The notes beneath the pieces are model-generated. The model did not search any database. It saw only the letters and a list, made by a program, of their open reading frames with translations, and was not told the origin of the DNA. DNA of 64,000 nt from Didymella arachidicola (lineage: Eukaryota; Ascomycota; Dothideomycetes; Pleosporales; Didymellaceae), in contig CM049989.1 in NCBI GenBank assembly GCA_016630955.3, positions 992,001-1,056,000 of the forward strand, in the 5' to 3' direction. The position numbers and the translations under genes were made by a program. Shown piece by piece: positions 32,107 through 43,069 of this stretch (its first letter is position 1; every line of letters starts with the position of its first letter).

Positions 32107-34635
32107 TTACAAACTGCCCACAGCACCCCTCAGACTCTTCAGCTGCGGACTAACGCTCTCCCTGCTCCTCAGGCTCAGACTGGCGGCCCTCTGCGCGAAA
32201 CCGACGACGTGCTGAACGCTCCTCCCATTGGCCAGCCCGACAGCCAGGGCGCCGCAGAACGTGTCCCCGATGCCGTTGACGCTGACGACCTCGTCGGGCT
32301 TCAAGACCTTGTCCACGGGGAAGAGTCTCACGTACAGACCCCCCACATCCGCTTCGTCGTCGCCGTTGTTCTTCCTGGCTACGACGTACTGGCGCTCGGC
32401 ATCGTCGTGCAGCTCTGGTGCATCGTTGGCGAGCAGCTTCGTCATCAGCACGCCCTGCGGGCCGAGTTTCGTCAGTATGGTGGGGATAAACGGAAGAAGC
32501 TTGATGGCCATCTGCGGCACGCCCGCATCCACGAGATGGCTACTCGTGAGCATGGCAAGCGGGACGCGCAGGCCGCTCGGCGGGATGCCCAGGGCGTCGA
32601 TGACCTTGAACCACGAGGGTGTGTCGAACAGGCCTGTGGAATGGGCGTGCGCGTAGAGGGCGGTGAGTTCGTGGTTGTTTGGGGTGATGATGTGTGCCAG
32701 CGGCGTGGGATAGGTCGATGGAGAGGTGTCGGCGGGGAAGATGCGGAGGGATTTGGCGGTGCTGACGGGCTCGAAGACGGTCGTGCTGCCTGCGGAGGAG
32801 GCCGTGGATAGCCAGGTGCGTAATGCGCCGGCAGACCAGTTTGCGTCGGCGACGAAGACTTTTGGTTTTGTTGCTGGGTCTGCGAACAGCCGGGCTGACA
32901 GCGAGGTCGTCAAGTCCATGGGGATGGACTCGAGAATGCTCATGTCGGCCATGGCGAGGGCGAGATCTTTGTTGGCGTTGTTCACAGCGACGTACTGCGC
33001 GGTACGGGCGGGGGCGGGTAGGGTCTCGATGCCAGTCGTCGACATGCCTTGATCCTCTAGCTGACTCAGTGCTGCGCGGCCGGTGAGGTCGGCACCGACT
33101 GCACTGTAGAGACGCACCGAAGAGCCGAGAAGGTGTGCGGCTTTGGCGATGTTGTGGGCCACGCCGCCCAGGCTCTGGGTGATGACTGCTGGGTTGGAGG
33201 TGTGAGGAAGTGGATCAGTCGGGCTTGAGGCGTTGGCGAAGGGAGCATAGTCACAGGAAAAGTCGACGGCGAGCGCACCTGCGACGACAATATCGACAGG
33301 TGCAGCATCAGAGATGGGCGGTGCAGTGGTGGGCGTTGCAGGAGGCGTGGGTATCGCATTGATTGGGACCTCGTTTGCAGCCGTGACGGTGGTTTGCACG
33401 GGAGTAAAATAGGATCCATGTCTACGTACTTACATCAGTGCCAGTGTGCAGTCGAGCAGCAAGAGTGTCTGGCTCACCCTTGGGCTTCCTCTTGCTTCTT
33501 CTCCAGGATGGACAGCTCGCGGGCCACAATGGCAGCGCGCCTGACGTTGGACTCGATCAGAGCCCTGTTGGCTGGGATGCTCTTGCCGTTGGTGAGCTCC
33601 TTGACCTTGTTCAGGACGAAGGGAGTGTTGTCCTTGCCGGATGCGCCCTGGGCGTCGGCTTGTCGAAGCGCCTCCTCGATGACTAGGTCCATGTCGGCCT
33701 TGGGGATGGCGGCTTCGACGGGAACGGGGTTGGCAAAGAGCAGGCCCGACCTGATGTGCATCTCGTGTTGTGCATCTGAGGGAGTGGGTTAGCAAGGCAG
33801 GGCGCACACGCATGGCGTACGTACGGATGATGGCTGCGGCCTCGAACTCGTCCTTGATGGTCAGTGGGCTCTTGAAACCACTGTCGCGTGACCAGAAAGC
33901 CGGGAAGTCGACTGGTCCCTCACGGCCGTCTGCAAAGGTGCCGACGCCAACGCCCTCGGTCTCGAGGTACTCGAGGGTGCGCTGGAGGTCGAGGAAGCTC
34001 TTGCAGCCACTCGAGATGACGGTCACGGGGGTCCTGCCCAGCTCCGTCAGGTCGGCCGAGATGTCCATGGTCGACTCTGCGCCGCGGTGGACGCCGCCCA
34101 GGCCTCCCGTGCCGAAGACCTTGATGCCAGCCAGCTCGGCGAGCAGCATGGTGCTTGCGATTGTGGTGCCGCCGTTGAACTTGCTGCCGGCCAGGCGCAG
34201 GCCAGCGACGTAGCTCAGGTCGCGGCGGGACAGCTTCAGGGTGGTGGGCTGGCCGGCGGACTCGGTCAGCCTGATCAGCTCCTCGGGGTCCAAGCCCACG
34301 CGCGCGACGCCGTCGAGGATGCCGATGGTGGCGGGGACGCCGCCGTTGACGCGGACGACGCTCTCGAGGAGGGAGGCGAGGGCGACGTTGTCGGGGTAGG
34401 GGAAGCCTGGGGGGATCAGAAAGGACTCTCAAGGCGCCCAGGGGCCGGCGGCAGTCGCACCGTGGGTGTAGATGGTCGACTCGAGGGCAACGACGGGCTT
34501 CTTGGAGTGGACGGCCTCGCGCACCTCGTCCGAGACGCGGAAGAAGCCATTGTTGGTCAGGCTGCGGCGGCCCAGCGGCGTGCAGGCGCGCTGGGGCAGG
34601 CGCGGGCGCAGTGCAGCGCGGGCGAGGAGTCTCAT
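32107..34635 (-). CDS. Pseudouridine-5'-phosphate glycosidase / PfkB pseudouridine kinase fusion
   Basis: Exons 34635-34461, 34406-33825, 33775-33478 and 33421-32107 encode 789 residues. The N-terminus is Arg/Ala-rich and acid-free, like a mitochondrial presequence. Residues about 30-350 form the IndA/YeiN glycosidase, with VVALESTIYTHGFPYPDN (intron 1 splits the His-Gly codon region) and GGTTIASTM and VISSGCKSFLD blocks. Residues about 385-789 form a PfkB sugar kinase, with GGVAHNIAKAAHLLG near its start and the C-terminal signature NGIGDTFCGAL, whose Asp near 737 is the catalytic base. Together they would phosphorylate pseudouridine and split the product to uracil and ribose 5-phosphate. 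The bacterial YeiC and YeiN enzymes are separate; the fusion is known in fungi. OST1 lies divergently 226 bp away. Confidence 0.9.
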
Positions 34636-34751
34636 GGCGGCAGTGGGCGAGACAGATGGTTGAGGTGGCCTGCGGGGACCACCGCGGAGGACAAGCTGGA
34701 GCTCCGACGCACCGACGCGGGTTGTGGACACGACGCATCAGCACCAGCACA

Positions 34752-34796
34752 CGCAACGCAACGCATCGCATCGCAACGCATCGCAACGCATCGCAA
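34752..34796. repeat. CGCAW pentamer repeat in a divergent promoter
   Basis: Nine tandem copies of CGCAA or CGCAT lie between the start codons of the pseudouridine fusion gene (34635) and OST1 (34862). It could be a simple microsatellite or a cluster of binding sites; the sequence does not decide. Confidence 0.9.
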
Positions 34797-34861
34797 CGGC
34801 TGCATCCCGACGTCTCTCCCACCACCCTTCAATGAGCGGGTAACTGGCTGCCTCCCCCACC

Positions 34862-36358
34862 ATGCGGTCCTTCTCCCTCGTCGCCAGTGCCATTGCGGCA
34901 TTGGCCAGCTGCGGCCTTGCCCGCGCCGACCTCAACCTCTCGACGCCGCTGCAGTCCAAGCAGCTGCTGCCCGCGACCTTCGCGCCGCCCCAGGTCTTCA
35001 AGAACGCCCACCTCGTCCGCACCACCAACCTCGACAAGGCCTACCCGCGCGAGACGGTCAACGTCCTCGTCGAGAACACCGCCTCGCAGCCCCAGTCCGA
35101 GTACTACGTGCCCTTCGACGCCGCCCTGCTCGCCAGAGTCGGCGGCTTCGAGGTCCGCGACAAGAAGAATGCCGCCGCGGGCCCCTTTGCCGTCGAGGTT
35201 GTCGGCCTCGCCCAGGACAGCGCCACCGAGTACTACCGCGTCCACCTGCCCGAGCCCCTCGCCCCCGGCGCCCAGCAGACGCTCTCCATGGCGTACTCGC
35301 TGCGCTCCGCCCTCAAGCCCGTCCCCGCCGAGCTCCCCCAGATGGCCAAGCAGTACCTGCAGTACCAGTTCAGCGCCTACGCCCCCTCGGCCTACCCCGT
35401 CGACAAGCAGCGCACCAAGCTCAAGTTCCCCAACGCCGACGTCACCGACTACACCACCCTGCCCGCCGACCTCAACGACGAGGGCAAGGCCGACCCCCAG
35501 AAGCAGGGCTCCACCTTCACCTACGGCCCCTACAAGGACGTCCCCGCCGGCGCCCACCACCCCGTCGCCGTGCGCTACGAGTTCACCAAGCCCGTCGTCC
35601 AGTCCACCCTGCTCGAGCGCGACCTCGAGGTCTCCCACTGGGGCGGCAACCTGGCCACCGAGGAGCGCTACTGGCTCGTCAACGAGGGCGCCGCCCTAAA
35701 GAACCACTTCTCGCGCGTCGAGTGGCAGCGCCAGTCGTACATGAACCCGGCCACCTTTGCCCTCAAGGGCCTGGACCTGCACCTGCACCCGGGCACCCAG
35801 GACCCCTACTTCACCGACGACATTGGCAACGTCTCCACCTCGCGCTTCCGCCGCGGAAGCAAGGAGAACCTGCTCGAGCTGAAGCCCCGCTACCCCGTCT
35901 TTGGCAACTGGAAGTACAGCTTCCGCGTCGGCTGGAACGCCGACCTGGCCACCTACCTGCGCAAGCTGTCCGCCGGCGACGCCTACGTCCTCAAGGTGCC
36001 CTTCCTCGAGGGCCCCCGCGCCCCAGAGGGCATCACCTACGGCCGCGTCGAGCTGCGCGTCATCCTGCCCGAGGGCGCCACAAACGTCCGCTTCCACACC
36101 ACCGTGCCCCTCGTCGCCAACCACACCTCCCTGCACAAGACCTTCATGGACACCCTCGGCCGCACCACCCTCACCCTGACCGCCCTCAACCTCGTCGACG
36201 ACTTCCGCGACCGCGACCTGTTTGTTACCTATGACTACCCCTGGACTGCCGGCTACAGGAAGCCCATTGTCATCACCCTCGGTGCCTTTGCCACCTTTGC
36301 CTTCATCTGGGCCGTCGGCTCCATCGACACCTCCATTGGGAAGAAGAAGGTGCAGTAG
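34862..36358 (+). CDS. OST1: Oligosaccharyltransferase subunit OST1 (ribophorin I)
   Basis: A single exon of 498 residues, close to the usual length for this subunit. A cleavable signal peptide covers about the first 22 residues (MRSFSLVASAIAALA...). The lumenal ribophorin I domain shows the typical stretches VRTTNLDKAYPRETVNV, EVSHWGGNL and YDYPW. A membrane helix near the C-terminus (IVITLGAFATFAFIWAVG) is followed by a short basic cytosolic tail ending in KKKVQ. The protein is part of the ER oligosaccharyltransferase complex, which moves the Glc3Man9GlcNAc2 glycan from dolichol to Asn in nascent chains; Ost1 helps hold substrates. The gene is very GC-rich at third positions, which opens long false frames on the other strands. 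Transcribed divergently from the pseudouridine gene. Confidence 0.95.
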   Translation: MRSFSLVASAIAALASCGLARADLNLSTPLQSKQLLPATFAPPQVFKNAHLVRTTNLDKAYPRETVNVLVENTASQPQSEYYVPFDAALLARVGGFEVRDKKNAAAGPFAVEVVGLAQDSATEYYRVHLPEPLAPGAQQTLSMAYSLRSALKPVPAELPQMAKQYLQYQFSAYAPSAYPVDKQRTKLKFPNADVTDYTTLPADLNDEGKADPQKQGSTFTYGPYKDVPAGAHHPVAVRYEFTKPVVQSTLLERDLEVSHWGGNLATEERYWLVNEGAALKNHFSRVEWQRQSYMNPATFALKGLDLHLHPGTQDPYFTDDIGNVSTSRFRRGSKENLLELKPRYPVFGNWKYSFRVGWNADLATYLRKLSAGDAYVLKVPFLEGPRAPEGITYGRVELRVILPEGATNVRFHTTVPLVANHTSLHKTFMDTLGRTTLTLTALNLVDDFRDRDLFVTYDYPWTAGYRKPIVITLGAFATFAFIWAVGSIDTSIGKKKVQ

Positions 36359-36721
36359 ATTGATAGAGAGGCAGTGAGCAAGATCGAGGAGACACGATCA
36401 AGTCATCTGAAGAAAATGTCCAGTATAGACAAGGCGCAAAAGTCTGGCGGAAAGGGCAGGTACCGAGTCCAGTTGCGAGCATGTAGAACAATGTCATGAT
36501 TTTAGGTTTACCTCTTTCTCTCTCTCTCTCTCGCTCAGGGACACTGTCAAGAAACGCTGAAGATATAAGTGCACATCGTCACTCATCTCAGCATCACTAA
36601 CGGGATCAGATGACGACTGTGCAACGCTCTTTCTACGCCACCTCTTATCAACACGCTCTCGAGTAGGACAGTACAACCTACGCAATCCCTACTCCCCAAT
36701 CCAAGACCGCACCACCACACA
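36359..36721. other. Intergenic, OST1 3' region with CT microsatellite
   Basis: 363 bp. It contains a CT dinucleotide run at about 36517-36532. Nothing else recognisable. Confidence 0.5.
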
Positions 36722-37027
36722 ATGCACGTGCTGGACTTTTTCCCTGTCGACCTGCTCGACGACGCACCGCTGGACTTTTCCCCTATCGACCTGCTCGACG
36801 ACGCACCGCTGGAAACCCACTGGTCGACGGGCTACTGCCAGGCGCGCCATCCTCAGATCCTACTTGCTCTCCCTCAAGCACCCTACCTCGTCATTCTTAG
36901 CCTTCCTCGCTTCGTTCGCGGATCCCTATACCTGCTGCGTCACCCGTTTCGGTTCAGGCATCAGCTCCGTGGAGCACGTCGCATCGAGGTCGACTGGCTG
37001 ATGCAGCATATGGAACGGCACGCGTGA
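36722..37027 (+). CDS. Small hypothetical ORF with a duplicated N-terminal peptide
   Basis: 101 codons, no family recognised. Two tandem 39-bp units (36731-36769 and 36770-36808, 37 of 39 bases the same) encode an acidic hydrophobic unit, LDFFPVDLLDDAP then LDFSPIDLLDDAP. A hydrophobic middle and a basic C-terminus with RFRHQLRGARR follow. The two differences between the units leave the frame open but do not prove coding. It ends 62 bp before the RapZ-domain gene, so it may instead be part of that gene's leader. Confidence 0.3.
   Translation: MHVLDFFPVDLLDDAPLDFSPIDLLDDAPLETHWSTGYCQARHPQILLALPQAPYLVILSLPRFVRGSLYLLRHPFRFRHQLRGARRIEVDWLMQHMERHA
36731..36808 (+). repeat. 39-bp tandem duplication
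   Basis: Two head-to-tail copies, 36731-36769 and 36770-36808, differing at two positions. The unit is a multiple of three, so the frame is kept. Confidence 0.9.
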
Positions 37028-37089
37028 GCTGCTCTTGATTGCGGGTTGACATCTTTGGCTTTAGCACGGTGCTGCGTCTCTTTTTTGCC

Positions 37090-37983
37090 ATGTCTCGATC
37101 TTACAGTGCTGCACCGATGCAGCTGCATGCAACACTTCCCGGTTCCGATGGTATGCACGCCTGCCTGACGCTCTATGACGAGTGTCCACATACTTCGTAC
37201 TCAACAGCTGCCGAGCGAGCGAGAGAACCGTATCTGCACTGCCATCTGCCTCCGACCTCGACTCCGCGGGCCATTGAGTATATTCATCATGACGGCACAC
37301 GAGTCGTTGAGACAACGAGACCTCGAGCACTCTCTACCCAGGATATCCACGACTCAACGTACACCCCATTTCCGAGCCATCGACATCCCAAGGAGAAACC
37401 CGCGGCCGCTTACCTCGCGCCACTCGTCATGTCCAGACACTCGCCCATGATGCACCACATCCGCGAGTCCACGGCAGATGCTCTACGATCCCAGACGAAG
37501 AACCCTGCACCCCTCCGATCCATCCTCAAACCCAGCATGCCGACCATTTACCTCATCACCTTTTCAACCGACCGCACACCCACGACGCGAGACTTTGCAA
37601 AACTGCTAAACGCACATGTCCCCCCCGGAGCCACCCTTTTATACACCATCGACGCCCGAGGGTTTCTGGTCCCGTCACGCCAGATCCAAGAAGCGTATTC
37701 TGGCGTCGCCCAAGTAACCCAGGATGCCGTGCTGGCGGACGTCGGGGCGCGGCGCGAGGTCGAGCACGCCGTGGGCGAGCTAATGCGGGTTGTTGCTGGG
37801 GGAGGGGGGAGGGAGACGGCTGTGGCCGTGTGCTGCACGGCGGGGACGCATCGTAGCGTTGCGATTGCCGAGTGTATTGCCAAGGGCGTGAGGCGGGAGG
37901 TGAGGGGGATGGGGGAGGCGGTCGAGGTTAAGGTGGTGGTGAGGCATGTGCATCGTGTGAGGGGACCGAGGGATCCGTATTGA
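37090..37983 (+). CDS. Protein with RapZ C-terminal-like domain
   Basis: A single exon of 297 residues from ATG 37090; the open frame extends to 37039 only through a TTG. The N-terminal ~140 residues are low in conservation, with IEYIHHDGTRVVE and a Ser/His/Pro-rich stretch. From about 150, TIYLITFSTDRTP opens a domain resembling the C-terminal half of bacterial RapZ: LLYTIDARGFLVPS, then VAVCCTAGTHRSVAIAECIA at about 243-262, matching the RapZ CTGGxHRSV loop, and RHVHR near the end. In bacteria this half binds small RNA and a signalling metabolite. The ATP-binding half is missing here, as I believe in other fungal homologues. The role in fungi is unknown to me; cytosolic, no signal peptide. 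Confidence 0.7.
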   Translation: MSRSYSAAPMQLHATLPGSDGMHACLTLYDECPHTSYSTAAERAREPYLHCHLPPTSTPRAIEYIHHDGTRVVETTRPRALSTQDIHDSTYTPFPSHRHPKEKPAAAYLAPLVMSRHSPMMHHIRESTADALRSQTKNPAPLRSILKPSMPTIYLITFSTDRTPTTRDFAKLLNAHVPPGATLLYTIDARGFLVPSRQIQEAYSGVAQVTQDAVLADVGARREVEHAVGELMRVVAGGGGRETAVAVCCTAGTHRSVAIAECIAKGVRREVRGMGEAVEVKVVVRHVHRVRGPRDPY

Positions 37984-38241
37984 TAGATTATAAAATAGTA
38001 CCCAGGTAGTAGAGGAAGGGAGTGTTTATTGAGTCAAGCCGCGGCTTCCGTGATAGGACGCAGAGTAATGACTTCATCTGGTGGATACACTCACACCAGG
38101 GCTACAAACCAGATCCGCGCTTCACACACCGCGTCTGCGGTCCAATGCTGCATCGCTAATGTCAGAACCTCCCCCATCTAGCTCCCCAAAAAAAAACTCC
38201 TTCCAATGCCCATTACACGACTGCGACACCCGCTTCAGCAC

Positions 38242-40009
38242 TTAATCAGAATCATCACTACTCGCCGGATCATCAGTCGGCGGCTTCGTCGAATGGCTCA
38301 AGGAAAAGTCAAGGACGTCGCTCTTCGCGCCCGCATCCACAAACTTCCGCAGGCACCACCCAATCTGCACAGCTGTGCTCTTCTCGTTGCCCAGTGGATC
38401 CGTCTGCCGCCCCTTGACGAAGATGATCTGGTTCTCGCTGTCTTCGCGGTCGTATACGCGGTCTGACGCGCCAAAGGCGATGATGGCTAGCTTCGAGCTT
38501 CGGTCCTGCACTTTAGCGTGCTTCATACTTATTTCGAACCCTTGCTGTGCGAGGCCGGCGAGAAGGTGCTCGTATATCTTGCGAGGAAGTTGGCTGGATG
38601 ATGGCCGCGCTGTTGGCCATGTGGTCATGTTGAGCGTTACGAGGTGGGGCAGATCGCCGAGGCAGTTCTACATGATCAGTGTCTGGACAGAAGAAATGTG
38701 AGTGACATAGTATGTACCTCGAAGTTCATAAAGCTGTCATTCTTTGGCCGGACGACGCTTACGTTGGGGAACGCCATCGAGAGCTGCTCAAGCAATGTGC
38801 ACTCCTTGCATATCGCGGAAAAAGAAGCATAGTCGTACACCTGCTCGTCGTCGCACTCTTCAGCTGCCCGCGAAGCATGGATGCTCAGCTGCTCCAGCGT
38901 CTTCCCGTGTCGCGTAATACCAGCATGTGCAGGCATGCTGTTGACATTGGAATAGTCTAGCGTAAGCACTCGGATGCCAGAGACGAGACACAAAAAACCG
39001 TCCAGCGCGCCTAGACCATCGTTCTCGTTGTTGTCCACAAGCTTAACCTCCAAGGTCTCAAGCTTCTGCGGCAATTTTGTGCTCTTGCTCAGCTCTGCAA
39101 AGAGAGCATCGGTCCCTGTACAGCTAAACACCCTAATGCTCTTGACTGTGCGGAAGTCGATGATCTTGCAATATGTCTCCGCCGAGTATCGCAGTCCCAG
39201 CTTTTGCAAGGTGATCTCCTTAAGCGCGAGGGGCGTGCATTTGGCGAACGGCTGCATGTGGCTGAATATGATGGAGGTGATCAGGCCGGGTCCAGTCGAA
39301 GAGTCATTCAACTCCCTATCCGGTATTGGCACATCGCTGTCATCGAAGCTCGCGTGCAGTGTGACCTTGTCTAGATTTGGAGTGTGCTTGAGAATGAAGT
39401 GGCAGTAATCCAAGACCTCTCGTGAGTCAGGATATAGCCCAACCTTCCGGACATTTGCGAACTGCTCCTTGAAGTCTGGTATCTTCTGCAGCTCGTCGAG
39501 TACGTTCCGGTCCAGCGCTATGCTCTCTGCCCACTTCATGCGCTTCTGCTTCTTGTACAGCAGCACCAGATTGTCACCTGAGAACGGCGACCACGGGTGC
39601 CATGAGAACTTCTCCAGTATATTTTCCGGCAGCAGCTCCAGTATCATGCGCACCGCAAAGTTGGCCAGATGCACCTGATTGCACTTGTCGAGCACATCGG
39701 TCAGGTACAGGTCGAGCTTACGGATGTGTTGCAGGCCGATGTTCTTTGGACTGAGAAACGCTGCGAGGCGCGTGTCCTTGCTGGAGCCGACATCGATGGT
39801 GACCTCGCGGTAGAGGCGGCGTACGGAGATTTCGCGGAGCTGCTTGGAGGCGAGGCACAGGCTCTTGAGGTCGGTGGGACGGTTGATCTGAAGCGTTTAG
39901 CGTGCGCCGCAGTAGCACGAACACTTGCACAACTCACATGGTCGATGACCAGCGTCTTCAGATCCGTCGGAAGCTTCGTAAAGTCAGGATTCGGGATCTG
40001 CGGGGACAT
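38242..40009 (-). CDS. F-box / leucine-rich-repeat-like protein
   Basis: Exons 40009-39938, 39887-38718 and 38667-38242 give 555 residues. An F-box-like start covers residues 5-50: FTKLPTDLKTLVIDHIN, then DLKSLCLASKQLREISVRRLYREVTI, with the first intron (50 nt) inside it. The body holds repeated hydrophobic segments such as LVTLNM and LETLEVKLV, consistent with an irregular LRR solenoid. The C-terminus is acidic and ends in DDPASSDDSD. Such proteins usually bring substrates to SCF ubiquitin ligases through Skp1, but many fungal members have no known target. The second intron ends in TAG before NCLGDLPHL. All junctions keep frame. Confidence 0.75.
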
Positions 40010-40593
40010 GGTCGCTCAGAACTGTGGGTTGGAGCCTGGAGCCTGGAGCACTCTGCGGTTGCGGCGGCCTCGGTGGTGCCCGTTCTGGGAGAAAGTTGCG
40101 GCAGTGGTGCAGCGATTGTGCGTGTGGTGAGTAGACAAAAATGGTCGTTGCCTGGTCAAGTGAGAAGCGAGTAATTCCCAGCCTGACCGGTGCAGTGTGT
40201 CTTGAAACCACTTGCAGTGAAAGAGCCTTTGACGCGTGGTGGCACAAGGGCCTTGAGCCTCACCTCCAACGCCGACTGCCCCACATGGAAGCTGGGGGAA
40301 GCGCACCTGGGCCTGGCTAGCTCCCGTTGGGGACCATCTGCAGGGTTCCGTCACCGACGGGCGGCTAGCACAGCCACGGGGCGCTCGCTGTCAGGTCACT
40401 CAACACATGGCAGGTCATCTTGGCTCACAGCAGATGTATCGTGTGTGCATATTTCAGTACATGATGCCCAGATGACCGTACATGCAAAATCGCTATCAAG
40501 AGATCCAGACCACGCCCAACAGGGGGGTTTGTTGTACACCAAAAACGCCGAATGCAAACACCGCGCTATGCATGCAAATCGGATCTACCACGC
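40010..40593. other. Intergenic between FCP1 and the F-box gene
   Basis: 584 bp between two minus-strand genes, holding the F-box gene's promoter and the FCP1 3' UTR. No further feature is seen. Confidence 0.5.
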
Positions 40594-43069
40594 TCAGTCC
40601 TCGCCATCGCTACTGTCGAAGCCGGCCAGCAGCTCTGCCTCCAGAGCATCATCGTTGTCGTCTTGGAGATCTGGCGCGACACCATTCTCCTCTGGTCCCG
40701 TCTTCTCGACGCCTAGATTCACTGCTTCCGTGCCTGTAGCTTCCGGCGTTGGGAGACCAGATGACTTCTCCGCAGTCACGACGTTTGTCAGAGAGGTCAT
40801 CCGTTCCATTGTGCGCTTCTTCCGCCGTTGGAGACGGGACGTGCTTGCAACGCTGCTGTCGCTCTCCTCTGCCTCGCTTCCATCAGTCGTGTTGCCGTTG
40901 GTACGTTTTCGCTTCTTTTGGGTCTTGCTCGACGTCGACGCTGTGCTGACGTCTGATTGTTCGCTTTCAGATCCTGACTGACCCTCATCTGTGTCATCAC
41001 CATCCATGAAAGCGTCGAACTCATCGTTGACACCGTCCCAATCTTCGTTGTTCAGGTCGAGCGTTATGGGTGACTCCGCAAGACCATCAACATCCTCTTC
41101 GCCTGATGCCTCAATGCTGTCGTCCTCAAGAGGCGTGCCACCGCGCTCGGCAGGGTCGATCTCAATAAGATAAGGAGTCTCATCAACGCGCTCCCATCTC
41201 GAGCAGCACTGGAACATCCACTCTGGAGTGACAATCTTAATGTCCCTGTAACGTGCGGCCTTCTTGACCTTGGTCGTCTTCCTGTCGGGGTTCGCGATGA
41301 CGTGTGTCGTTTTCTTGTCTACTTTGGTAGATACTATTGCGCCAAAGCTGCTGATCCAAAGGGCATAGTCGGATCTAACATCGTTAGCAGTGGTTGATGA
41401 GCTTCGCAAACACACTTACGATTGCACGTCAGCGCCAAGTGGTATTATGCCAGAGAATACAACGCGGGTGTCGCGCAAGACTCGTGACTTGATCGCCGGC
41501 ATTAGGTCAGCCACATCAGGTATGACCTCGGTTGGACGCTTCTTCGGACTCTTCTCTCCCTTGAGTGCAGCCACTCGCCCTGCTGGCCCCACAGCTTTCG
41601 AGGCGTTATATTCGTCGTAGAATGCCGCGTGCACGCGATTGAGGTTGTTCTCGATGACGTCAAGGCCTCGGTCGTCGTCGTGAAGGATGCTGTGTCGATG
41701 TTTCTGAGGCTCAGAATGATCTGACTCGCCATCTGGTGCTTCAGGCTCTTCGCTCGCCTCCGCTTCCTCGTCTGCCTTGTCCTGCATGAGCTGCTGTTGG
41801 AGCAGCGGTCGCTCCGTCTGTTGCGCGATGATGACTCGCTCTTGCTCTCTTGTTTGCTCGTCAAGGGTTTCGGGTGATGCCATGGACAAGAGCTGTTGCT
41901 CGAGTGCTTCACCGACACCATTAGCGCCCTCCGCAGGTGTGGACTCAGCGTCCTTTTCCGCAGCTGGCGCACCCTCTGCCTTCTTGACGGGGGCTACTAC
42001 AAGAGGTTTCGCCTGGGTTATAAGCTCTTGTTGTTTGGGCAGGAAACTTGCGTTGATGTCGCCAGCACCGGGGAAGAAGTTGAAGACAGGTACACGGACG
42101 AGATGCGGGCTGTACTGCCAGACATCTGCTCTGTCATCGATGATGACCACCATGGACGTGTTGTGGTAGAACAGTCGCTGCAAGCTCTTCAGCTTGTCGG
42201 TATAGTTCTCGTCGCGGCTGAGGATGCGGTCGCCAAAGTATTTGCGCTCAGGGTCGATGATCTTGCACACGGCCTGAGCGTACGCGCGGGTGGCCATTGT
42301 GTATACGTGCATCTCGTACTTGTTCGAAACCCTGTCGAAGAAGTCCTTCAAGCCTGGTCGCATCTTGACGTAGTACCAGTTTGCTGCCACGTTGGATACA
42401 CTGTCGTCCGCGAGCTGGAAGCCCTCGACATCCTTGACCGCATCGTGGTTGGGGTTCTCGGGGTCGGCCTTCCACTCGGCGATAGTGCGCTCGCAGGTGG
42501 TGTGGATGACGGTCTGGTCGAGATCGACGATCAGCGTCAGCTTCTTCGAGCCCAGCAGCCGCTTCTTCGTTTCCTCTTCGCCGCGGATAGCCTCGTCGTG
42601 GCTGACAAGCAGCTCGGTATGGTCATGGGCCATGTTGACCGTCGCGCGGTCGGTATTTCGCGACTGTGTGAGGTGGTCGATCTTCGTCATGTCCTGGCCG
42701 CACTCGGCGCAGAGGCCCCCGAACTGGATTTCGTGTGTGCATGGCTCCTCGATCTCGACAAGCACGTTTCTGGACACATTAACAGAGGCGCAAGAGCAAG
42801 GGCGCGTGTGTAGCTCACCCAGAGCGCGCAATGACGGTCCCAGCCTTGATGAACCAGCGCGAGATCTTACCCTCGGTGCTCGCATCAAAGTGGGCATTGA
42901 ATTTGCGCTTGACGTTGCTCTCGACTCCCCATCTGTCCGTCTCGGCCACGCTGCTCTCGTACGTGTAGGTGAACAGGCGCTCCGAGCGGTCCACGTCGTC
43001 GTCCCGTTTCTTGAGCAGCTCGAGCACGGTGATGGGATAGTGCAGACCCGGGGGCGATGAGATCTTCAT
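40594..43069 (-). CDS. FCP1: RNA polymerase II CTD phosphatase FCP1
   Basis: Exons 43069-42819, 42769-41420 and 41374-40594 encode 793 residues. An N-terminal biotinyl/lipoyl-like hammerhead region (KISRWFIKAGTVIARSGNVLVEIEEPC) is followed by a Cys-rich finger (CTHEIQFGGLCAECGQDM). The FCPH catalytic domain has VDLDQTVIHTT near residues 163-173, where the DxDxT motif supplies the nucleophilic Asp. A BRCT domain starts near 515 (RDTRVVFSGIIPLGADVQ) and spans intron 2. The acidic, Ser-rich tail (from about 620) resembles the TFIIF-binding tail of Fcp1. It removes phosphate from the Ser2/Ser5 positions of the Rpb1 tail to recycle the polymerase. Nuclear. Confidence 0.95.

Noticed and set aside
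34829..35638. A 269-codon minus-strand ORF of Gly, Val and Leu opposite OST1
   Set aside because: Mirror frame of the GC3-biased OST1 gene, low complexity and no motif.
34087..36234. A 715-codon plus-strand ORF across the pseudouridine gene and OST1
   Set aside because: It lies antisense to the fusion gene's N-terminal exons and out of frame with OST1. Its Arg/Pro/Ala-rich sequence is what GC-rich third positions produce on other frames.
41896..42813. A 305-codon plus-strand ORF opposite FCP1
   Set aside because: Antisense shadow of the FCP1 catalytic exon; the FCP1 motifs are decisive.
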